From NCBI GenBank assembly GCA_025559845.1, contig CP048469.1, positions 2,829,001-2,893,000 of the forward strand: DNA of 64,000 bases. Direction: 5' to 3'. The notes below the pieces were generated by a model. It worked only from the letters and a program-made list of their open reading frames with translations. It was not told the origin of the DNA and did no database searches. This document shows positions 17,905 to 24,598 of the stretch, piece by piece. How positions within the stretch are numbered: the stretch's first letter is position 1; every line of letters begins with the position of its first letter. Source of the stretch: Agrobacterium tumefaciens (GTDB taxonomy: Bacteria > Pseudomonadota > Alphaproteobacteria > Rhizobiales > Rhizobiaceae). The position numbers and the translations under genes were made by a program.

Positions 17905-18555
17905 TTATTTTTTTTGCGCACTGATTGTCGTGATGAAGCTTTCGACAGCCGGCAAAGATTTCTCCACCATCACCGCCACGCCTTTGGCGTTTGGATGCAT
18001 CTTGTCATCCAGTTTCAACGCGTCATCGAGCACCACGCCATCCAGAAAGAAGGGGTAAAGCGGGAGATTGTGTTTTTCCGCCAGACGCGGGAAAATCGGG
18101 TTGAAGCGATTGGCATAATCCTCACCCATGTTCGGAGGCGCCATGATGCCGACGAGAAGGACCGGTATGTTTCGACCCTTGAAGGCGGTAATGAGCGCCT
18201 CAAGGTTCTTTTCCGTTTGATCGGGCGGGATACCGCGAAGCGCATCATTGGCGCCAAGCTCCAGAATGACACCGTCCGTACCATCAGGAACAGACCAGTC
18301 AGCACGAGCGAGGCCACCCGAAGAGGTGTCACCTGAGACACCGGCGTTGGTGATGGCAATATTGGTGCCCTTGGCTTTCAACGCAGCTTCGAGCTGCGCG
18401 GTATAACTCTCGGTTGGCGGCAGTTGATAACCAGCCATCAGGCTGTCGCCAAACCCGACGAGTTGGAGGGTGCGATCCTGCGCTTTGGCGGAGACCGCGG
18501 CAAATGTTGCGGCGCAAATGACGATGAAGTGAAACAGGGCAGCTTTAAATCTCAT
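17905..18555 (-). CDS. SGNH/GDSL arylesterase (TesA-like)
   Basis: A 216-residue secreted esterase of the SGNH hydrolase family, related to E. coli TesA (thioesterase I / lysophospholipase L1). A signal peptide covers roughly residues 1-25 with cleavage near A-K-A-Q. Block I G-D-S-L is at 36-39 (S38 nucleophile), block III G-A-N-D-A is present, and the D-x-x-H pair appears as D-K-M-H-P near residue 188. It is divergent from the ybbA-like gene, exactly as tesA is from ybbAP in E. coli. An AGGA ribosome-binding site supports the ATG at 18555. Natural substrate unknown. Confidence 0.93.
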   Translation of the reverse strand: MRFKAALFHFIVICAATFAAVSAKAQDRTLQLVGFGDSLMAGYQLPPTESYTAQLEAALKAKGTNIAITNAGVSGDTSSGGLARADWSVPDGTDGVILELGANDALRGIPPDQTEKNLEALITAFKGRNIPVLLVGIMAPPNMGEDYANRFNPIFPRLAEKHNLPLYPFFLDGVVLDDALKLDDKMHPNAKGVAVMVEKSLPAVESFITTISAQKK

Positions 18556-18647
18556 TACGGCTTTCCTAATTTGGTTCGCATTACTCGAAATTCCGTCTGG
18601 GCCCGCACCGCCAGACCGCTTTATCATCCTATATAGGAACGCGAATT

Positions 18648-19358
18648 GTGACGAAAAGCATCATAGAGCTCAAGAAAGCCGACCTCACCCTGGGCAATGC
18701 CGCCGCCTCCGTTCACGTTCTCAAGAACATCGACCTGACGATCGGCGAAAGCGAGGCCGTCGGCATCGTCGGTCCTTCGGGTTCGGGTAAATCAACTTTG
18801 CTGATGGTGCTAGCCGGCCTGGAAAGGCTGGACAGCGGCGAAATCATTATCGACGACACGGCACTGCACAAATTGAGCGAAGATGCGCTGGCGGACTTCC
18901 GCGGCCGCAATATCGGCATCGTGTTCCAGTCGTTTCATCTGATCGCCAATATGACTGCCCTCGAAAACGTTGCCGTTCCGCTGGAACTGGCAAATGTGCC
19001 AAACCCTTTTGATATTGCCAGACGCGAACTTGTCGCCGTTGGTCTCGGTGAGCGCCTGAACCACTATCCAGGCCAGCTTTCGGGTGGCGAGCAGCAGCGT
19101 GTCGCCATCGCCCGTGCACTGGCTCCTTCGCCAGCCGTCCTGATCGCCGACGAACCGACAGGTAATCTTGATACGGAGACCGGAAAACAGATCGCCGACC
19201 TTCTGTTCGCCAAACAGGCCGAACGTGGCATGACCATGATCCTCGTTACCCATGACCCATCCCTTGCTGCGCGCTGCTCGCGCCAGATCAAGGTGCGCTC
19301 CGGCCAGATCGAAGGCGACAGTGCCAAGGCAAAAGCCACTGAAAAGGTCATGGCATGA
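18648..19358 (+). CDS. ABC transporter ATP-binding protein, YbbA type
   Basis: A 236-residue ATPase of the LolD/MacB/YbbA group. Walker A G-P-S-G-S-G-K-S-T is at residues 42-50, the signature L-S-G-G-E-Q-Q at about 145-151 and Walker B V-L-I-A-D-E-P-T-G-N-L-D after it; this last form is typical of the group. The start is GTG with AGGA nine bases upstream. Its stop overlaps the permease start as ATGA. The opposite strand carries a TesA-like gene, matching the E. coli tesA-ybbAP arrangement, which suggests handling of a lipid or acyl compound in the envelope; that role is inference. Confidence 0.94.
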   Translation: MTKSIIELKKADLTLGNAAASVHVLKNIDLTIGESEAVGIVGPSGSGKSTLLMVLAGLERLDSGEIIIDDTALHKLSEDALADFRGRNIGIVFQSFHLIANMTALENVAVPLELANVPNPFDIARRELVAVGLGERLNHYPGQLSGGEQQRVAIARALAPSPAVLIADEPTGNLDTETGKQIADLLFAKQAERGMTMILVTHDPSLAARCSRQIKVRSGQIEGDSAKAKATEKVMA

Positions 19359-21904
19359 TCCCGTCGGCTGCGCACATTCAGAATGCATTGCGGCTTGCCC
19401 GACGCGAAATTCGCGGCGGTCTGCGAGGTTTTTACATTTTCCTGGCGTGTATAGCGCTCGGAACGGGCGCGATTGCTGCGGTGAATTCCGTTTCCCGCGC
19501 CGTGACCGATGCAATCGCTACACAGGGGCAGTCCATTTTGGCTGGCGATGTCCGCTTCGAACTACGCAACCGCGAAGCGAGCGACGAAGAACGAGCCTAT
19601 CTCGGCAATCTCGGTCAGGTCGCAGTTTCCACGGGATTGCGGTCGATGACACGTCTGGCAGACGGTTCCGCCCAGACGTTGACGGAAGTGAAAGCTGTCG
19701 ACGGCGCCTATCCGCTTTACGGCAGCTTTGCCGCTGATCCGGCCCGCCCGCTTCCGGAACTTCTCGAAAAGAATGGCGACACCCATGGCGCCGTCGTTGC
19801 GCCACTTCTGCTTGAACGCCTTGGCATCAAGGTCGGCGACGAGGTCCTGCTCGGCAACGTCAAACTGAAGGTAACAGGCACTGTTGTGGATGAACCGGAC
19901 GCGCTTTCCGATGGCTTCGGTTTCGCGCCGCGCTTGATGCTCAGCCGCGATGCACTGTTTGCATCCGGCCTTATCCAGACCGGCAGTCTTGTCGAGCATG
20001 CCTACAAGATCAGTCTGAATGACCTTTCCAAACGGGCGACGATTACCGAAGATACCAACAAGACCTTCCCCAATGCGGGCTGGTCCATTCGCACCAGCGA
20101 TCGTGCCGCACCTTCCCTGACCGAAAACGTCAATCGCTTCTCCCAGTTTCTCACACTGGTCGGACTGACAGCCCTCATCGTCGGGGGCGTTGGCGTGGCG
20201 AATGCCGTGCGGGCGTTTCTCGATTCAAAACGCACCACGATCGCATCCCTGAAATGCCTTGGCGCACCCGCCTCGGTGGTGACGATGACCTATCTCTTCC
20301 AGATCGTCTTCATTGCAACTGTCGGCATCATGGTCGGGCTCGCCTTCGGCGCAATCGCCCCATTGGTTGCAATGCGTTTTCTGGAAGGTGTGCTCCCTGT
20401 CCCTGACGGTCTGGCCTTTTATCCGAAGGCGCTCGGGCTCGCCGCCCTGTTTGGCATCCTGACGACGCTTGCATTCGCGATTTTGCCACTCGGCCACGCG
20501 CGCGAAGTTCCAGCGACGGCACTCTTTCGCGAACAGAGCTTCGATGAGAGCCGCTGGCCGTCCTGGCCCTATCTCGCGGCAACTGGCCTGCTTCTCGCGA
20601 CGCTTGCTGCTCTTGCAATCTTTTCAGCGGAAGACCGCTTCATTGCATCTGTGTTCCTGGCAGCAGTCGCATTCGCATTCGTTGTCCTGCGCGCCGTGGC
20701 TGCAGGCGTGAAAGCGATCGCCAAACGGAGCCCGCGTGTCCATTCCGCTGCATTGCGCCTTGCAATCGGCAACATTCATCGGCCCGGCGCCCTGACACCC
20801 TCCGTGGTTCTCTCGCTGGGACTTGGCCTGACGCTGCTGGTCACGCTCACACTGATAGACGGCAACTTGCGGCGCGAATTGACTGGCAGCCTGCCGGAAC
20901 GGGCTCCGAATTTCTTTTTCGTCGATATTCAGGGAACCGAGCTGCAGGGCTTTCGCAACCTTCTCAAACGGGAAGCTCCGGAAGGCAATCTTACTGAAGT
21001 CCCGATGCTGCGCGGCCGCATCCTGGCCCTGAACGGTCAGGACGTGACGAAGATGGAAGTTCCCCCTTCCGGACGCTGGGTTTTGCGTGGCGATCGCGGC
21101 ATCACCTACTCCGAGGACCTGCCGGAAAACGCAGAACTGACGGAAGGGACATGGTGGAACAAGGACTACAGCGGGGAACCGCTGGTATCGTTCGCAGCCG
21201 AGGAAGCGGCTGAACTGGGTCTCAAGATCGGCGATACCGTTACCGTCAACGTTCTTGGCCGCAGCATCACGGCAAAGATTGCCAATCTGCGCAACGTCGA
21301 GTGGGAATCCCTGTCGATCAACTTCGTCATGGTCTTTTCCCCAAACACCTTCCGTGGCGCGCCACATGCCTGGCTTGCCACGCTCACCGACCCCTCTGCA
21401 ACACCGGAGCGTGAAGGGCAGATATTACGTGCCGTCACCAACGCCTATCCAACGATCACCAGCGTTCGCGTGAAGGATGCGCTTGATGTGGTCGACAAGC
21501 TCGTCGGCCAGCTTGCCACGGCCATCCGTGCCGCAGCCGCCGTTGCTCTCGTTGCTTCGGTGCTCGTTCTTGCCGGAGCACTGGCGGCAGGAAATCGCGC
21601 CCGGACGCATGATGCCGTTATCCTGAAGACGCTGGGCGGCACACGCTCAATGCTGATCCGCGCTTTTTCCTACGAATATATGATCCTCGGCCTTGCCACT
21701 GCGGTCTTTGCACTTCTCGCAGGCGGTGTCTCCGCATGGTTCGTGATCGCCCGTATCATGAAACTGCCCTCGAGCTTTTTGCCTGACGTGGCGGTTGGGA
21801 CGCTCATTGTTGCCCTCGTCATGACGGTTGGCATCGGGCTTGCCGGAACGTGGCGTATTCTCGGCCAGAAGGCAGCGCCGATTTTGCGTCAGGCAGGGGA
21901 GTGA
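19355..21904 (+). CDS. ABC transporter permease, YbbP/FtsX type
   Basis: An 849-residue inner-membrane protein with one N-terminal membrane helix, a large periplasmic domain, and two FtsX-like membrane blocks (near residues 260-390 and 715-845) separated by a second periplasmic domain and extra helices. This layout and size match YbbP, the permease partner of YbbA, rather than the smaller LolC/E. It partners with the ATPase gene just upstream through an ATGA overlap. MacB-like members work as mechanotransmitters rather than classical transporters, so export of a substrate should not be assumed. Confidence 0.93.
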   Translation: MIPSAAHIQNALRLARREIRGGLRGFYIFLACIALGTGAIAAVNSVSRAVTDAIATQGQSILAGDVRFELRNREASDEERAYLGNLGQVAVSTGLRSMTRLADGSAQTLTEVKAVDGAYPLYGSFAADPARPLPELLEKNGDTHGAVVAPLLLERLGIKVGDEVLLGNVKLKVTGTVVDEPDALSDGFGFAPRLMLSRDALFASGLIQTGSLVEHAYKISLNDLSKRATITEDTNKTFPNAGWSIRTSDRAAPSLTENVNRFSQFLTLVGLTALIVGGVGVANAVRAFLDSKRTTIASLKCLGAPASVVTMTYLFQIVFIATVGIMVGLAFGAIAPLVAMRFLEGVLPVPDGLAFYPKALGLAALFGILTTLAFAILPLGHAREVPATALFREQSFDESRWPSWPYLAATGLLLATLAALAIFSAEDRFIASVFLAAVAFAFVVLRAVAAGVKAIAKRSPRVHSAALRLAIGNIHRPGALTPSVVLSLGLGLTLLVTLTLIDGNLRRELTGSLPERAPNFFFVDIQGTELQGFRNLLKREAPEGNLTEVPMLRGRILALNGQDVTKMEVPPSGRWVLRGDRGITYSEDLPENAELTEGTWWNKDYSGEPLVSFAAEEAAELGLKIGDTVTVNVLGRSITAKIANLRNVEWESLSINFVMVFSPNTFRGAPHAWLATLTDPSATPEREGQILRAVTNAYPTITSVRVKDALDVVDKLVGQLATAIRAAAAVALVASVLVLAGALAAGNRARTHDAVILKTLGGTRSMLIRAFSYEYMILGLATAVFALLAGGVSAWFVIARIMKLPSSFLPDVAVGTLIVALVMTVGIGLAGTWRILGQKAAPILRQAGE

Positions 21905-22047
21905 TTGTGAATCTGCGGCGCTTAACTTTAGCGATTAATTCTTTGTAATAATCGCCAAAACGTGAGCGATTTTCGCGTCTATGGTGTCTTTTCAGTCGTA
22001 AAAGGTCTTGTATCGAACACGTTCTGCCATCATATTCTGAGGTAGGC

Positions 22048-22097
22048 TTGCTGTGGCTCCGCAGCGGCGCCAGGGAGCGATCCCGACACCGTAGCAA
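22048..22097 (+). promoter_or_regulatory. ybhL-type structured leader RNA
   Basis: The untranslated leader of the Bax-inhibitor-1 gene folds into a closing stem TTGCTGTGG (22048-22056) with CCGTAGCAA (22089-22097), nine pairs including two G-U, around an inner hairpin GGGA (22073-22076), GCGA tetraloop, TCCC (22081-22084). The tetraloop fits the GNRA class. Corbino and co-workers described a ybhL RNA motif upstream of this same gene family in Rhizobiales; I match it by position and structure, not by alignment. The ligand or role is unknown. Confidence 0.6.
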
Positions 22098-22121
22098 TCA
22101 CGGAGCTCAAAAGAGGAAACA

Positions 22122-22859
22122 ATGGCTGACTTCAACAACTACCAGAACCGCATGGCGCAGAACCGTGCACAGACTGGTGCGATGATCGATGAAGGTCTCC
22201 GCACCTACATGCTTAAGGTTTACAACCTTATGGCGCTGGCTCTGGTCATCACCGGCATCGCGGCCTTCGGCACCTATACGCTGGCTGCCTCGAACCCGGC
22301 TTTCGCCCAGATGCTTTACGCGTCCCCGCTGCGCTGGGTCGTTATGCTTGCACCGCTGGCGCTGGTATTCTTCCTTAGCTTCCGCATCCAGAACATGAGC
22401 GTTTCTGCTGCTCAGACGACCTTCTGGGTCTATGCGGCGCTGATGGGTGTATCGCTGTCGTCGATCTTCCTGGTCTTCACCGGCCAGAGCATCGTTCAGA
22501 CGTTCTTCGTCACGGCTGCTTCGTTCGGCGCTCTGTCGCTTTACGGCTACACCACGAAGAAGGATCTTTCCGGTCTCGGCTCGTTCCTGATCATGGGCCT
22601 GTTCGGTCTCATCATCGCTTCGATCGTCAACATCTTCCTCGGTTCCACTGCTCTGCAGTTCGCGATCTCCGCAATCGGCGTACTGATCTTTGCAGGCCTG
22701 ACCGCCTACGACACGCAGAAGATCAAGGAAATGTACTTTGATGGCGACGACGTTGCCGTGGCTGGCCGCAAGGCAATCATGGGTGCGCTGACACTCTACC
22801 TCGACTTCATCAACCTCTTCACGTTCCTGCTGCAGTTCCTCGGGAACCGCGACGACTAA
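22122..22859 (+). CDS. Bax inhibitor-1/YccA (YbhL) family membrane protein
   Basis: A 245-residue inner-membrane protein with seven hydrophobic segments, of the BI-1/TMBIM family. Bacterial relatives act as pH-sensitive calcium leak channels (YetJ) or modulate the FtsH protease (YccA). The C-terminal part has the family features T-A-Y-D-T-Q-K-I-K at about 196-204 and L-Y-L-D-F-I-N-L-F near 224-232. A GAGGAAA ribosome-binding site precedes the ATG. It is a single gene, with a structured RNA in its 217-base upstream gap and a strong terminator behind it. Confidence 0.94.
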   Translation: MADFNNYQNRMAQNRAQTGAMIDEGLRTYMLKVYNLMALALVITGIAAFGTYTLAASNPAFAQMLYASPLRWVVMLAPLALVFFLSFRIQNMSVSAAQTTFWVYAALMGVSLSSIFLVFTGQSIVQTFFVTAASFGALSLYGYTTKKDLSGLGSFLIMGLFGLIIASIVNIFLGSTALQFAISAIGVLIFAGLTAYDTQKIKEMYFDGDDVAVAGRKAIMGALTLYLDFINLFTFLLQFLGNRDD

Positions 22860-22885
22860 GGAACCCCGTTGAGGTTCGACATAAG

Positions 22886-22911
22886 AAAGGCGGCCGAATG
22901 GCCGCCTTTTT
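22886..22911 (+). terminator. Intrinsic terminator of the Bax-inhibitor-1 gene
   Basis: Ten-base arms AAAGGCGGCC (22886-22895) and GGCCGCCTTT (22900-22909) with a four-base loop, followed by T residues. It lies 27 bases after the stop. Confidence 0.92.
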
Positions 22912-22968
22912 CGTTTACACGTTTCGTTGTGAACGCAGCCGCTGTCCTCTGACGAGAAACAGGTGCTT

Positions 22969-23361
22969 TCATTCAATCAGTTTCAGAACCTTGTCGAAAA
23001 CCTTGAGAACCTGTGGCAGTTCATGCCCGCGCTTGAGAATGCGTCCATCCGTATTCAGAACGCAGTAGGCTCCCTGTTTCGCTGCTAGCTTCGGATTTTT
23101 CTCGATGCGGTAAAGCGGCATCTCACCGGAGCGCTTGAAGACCGAGAACACCGCCTTTTCCTTCAGGTGGTCGATGGCATAATCTCGCCACTCACCTTCG
23201 CCAACCATGCGCCCGTATATGCGCAGGATCGCATCCAGTTCACGTCTATGGAACGTAACCGGTAAGGGGTCCTTGTCTCGCTTGTATTCACGAAGATCGA
23301 CGACGGTGGAATTGTCACGTGCGCTGGTCTGCACCTGCTGCACATCCGGTTGATCGGTCAT
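22969..23361 (-). CDS. DUF2794 domain-containing protein
   Basis: A 130-residue cytoplasmic protein matching DUF2794 (PF10984), a family confined to alphaproteobacteria and of unknown function. Recognisable blocks are F-H-R-R-E-L-D-A-I-L-R-I-Y-G-R-M-V at about 35-51 and E-W-R-D-Y-A-I-D-H-L at about 55-64, followed by P-L-Y-R-I-E-K-N-P-K-L. A strong GGAGGT ribosome-binding site precedes the ATG at 23361, so the longer open frame to 23424 is not used. It is convergent with the Bax-inhibitor-1 gene. Confidence 0.85.
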   Translation of the reverse strand: MTDQPDVQQVQTSARDNSTVVDLREYKRDKDPLPVTFHRRELDAILRIYGRMVGEGEWRDYAIDHLKEKAVFSVFKRSGEMPLYRIEKNPKLAAKQGAYCVLNTDGRILKRGHELPQVLKVFDKVLKLIE

Positions 23362-23565
23362 CCAGTACCTCCGATTCCACCCAAACTCATGGCTCAATGT
23401 GAAGCCGCTGGCGTGAAATTGCAAGTCTTGGCCATTTCACGGTCCGTTTGATAGCGAAATACCTTGAAACCACGGTAACCATTTAGGCAGGCAATTTGGT
23501 ACCTGCTGCCGTATTTCGGTCAAATCATGGCCCGAATTGGGTGGAATAGTTTTATTGTCAATTGA

Positions 23566-23635
23566 TGCCTAGGCACCAAGATGACCCGGTCCGGTGCATT
23601 GACCCTTTACCCCCAGCCCCCAATGCCCGGACCGG
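23566..23635 (-). repeat. Large hairpin with G-quadruplex pattern and adjacent palindrome
   Basis: Between the DUF1223 and DUF2794 genes, 23586-23601 and 23621-23635 form a 15-pair inverted repeat with one bulged base and a 19-base loop. The minus strand of 23603-23628 reads as four G runs (3, 5, 5 and 3 or more) separated by 4, 2 and 4 bases, a canonical G-quadruplex pattern that competes with the stem. A perfect ten-base palindrome TGCCTAGGCA lies at 23566-23575. No T run follows, so this may be an atypical end signal for the DUF1223 transcript or a family repeat such as RIME. Confidence 0.6.
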
Positions 23636-23656
23636 ATCTCCAATCGCCAGAGGCGA

Positions 23657-24397
23657 TTATGGTGTTTCGTCTCCCATCAGCATGCTCGCACCAACGATCG
23701 CTGCCGGATCGCCGTTCGCATTCGCCGTCTGCAGCAGAACGGCGCAGCCGCCCTTCTTGACCTTGGCAACGACGCTGGCTGGAAGCTTGACCGTCATTGG
23801 CGAACCATCCCACATGCCGACCGTCTGAACATCGTAGACGCTGTGCCAATAGGACATTTTCTTGCCCTGGTTTTCACCCTTCTGCACATCCACCGTTTGC
23901 TCGCGGGTGAAGTAGGCGACCACGACATCGGCCTTGCCACTGCCGGCGCCAATATCGATCTCCACCTCATCTCCAGCGAATTTCGAGCTGACAGGCACGG
24001 TCAGACCAGCACCGGTGCGCTTGAATGCGTCAAGCTTGTCGTAGATACCGGCAACATCAGCGCCTTTGACGTGATCGCGACCATTCAGGATTGCCTGCGG
24101 GGTGTAGACGCCGTTGCGCCCAAGTGCTCGCATATAGCCGTATTGCCGCTCGGTATTCTCCTTCGATGCCAGTGAATCCGTCCAGCCAAGGTAATTCCAG
24201 TAATCGACATGGTAGGAAAGACCAACCACGTCGCCTTTGCGGATCATCTTGCGCAATGCCTCATCGGCAGGGGGGCAGGATGAGCAGCCTTGCGATGTGA
24301 ACAACTCGACGACGCCCTTCACCGCCTCCTGCGCATGCGCAGAGGTGGCCATCAGCGTCCCGAGAACACAGATCGAAAGGCGGAATTTCAACGGCAT
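23657..24397 (-). CDS. DUF1223 family secreted thioredoxin-like protein
   Basis: A 246-residue exported protein of the DUF1223 family (PF06764), common in alphaproteobacteria. A signal peptide ends near S-A-H-A-Q (about residue 23). The mature protein starts with V-V-E-L-F-T-S-Q-G-C-S-S-C-P-P-A-D, where the C-S-S-C pair sits at the place of a thioredoxin active site; the predicted fold is thioredoxin-like. Redox activity is not proven. GAGG eight bases upstream supports the ATG. It stands alone between DUF2794 and acnA. Confidence 0.88.
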   Translation of the reverse strand: MPLKFRLSICVLGTLMATSAHAQEAVKGVVELFTSQGCSSCPPADEALRKMIRKGDVVGLSYHVDYWNYLGWTDSLASKENTERQYGYMRALGRNGVYTPQAILNGRDHVKGADVAGIYDKLDAFKRTGAGLTVPVSSKFAGDEVEIDIGAGSGKADVVVAYFTREQTVDVQKGENQGKKMSYWHSVYDVQTVGMWDGSPMTVKLPASVVAKVKKGGCAVLLQTANANGDPAAIVGASMLMGDETP

Positions 24398-24548
24398 TAC
24401 GAAAACCTCTATCCGGACGAATATCCAGACGAATTGATGCGATCAATATGTGTCGGGATGCAAGCCGGAAAATAACGTCGAACGACCTTCAATAGAAAGT
24501 CACGAAGGGGTGAGCGCTCTTCACAAATTACGTGCCCGTGCAAACATG

Positions 24549-24577
24549 AAAAAACGCCGGGATGTCTCCCGGCGTTT
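24549..24577 (-). terminator. Intrinsic terminator of acnA
   Basis: Eleven-base arms AAACGCCGGGA (24552-24562) and TCCCGGCGTTT (24567-24577) with a four-base loop; six T residues follow on the minus strand. It lies 22 bases beyond the stop. Confidence 0.93.
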
Positions 24578-24598
24578 CTCGTATCGGTGCCTTGTTGA

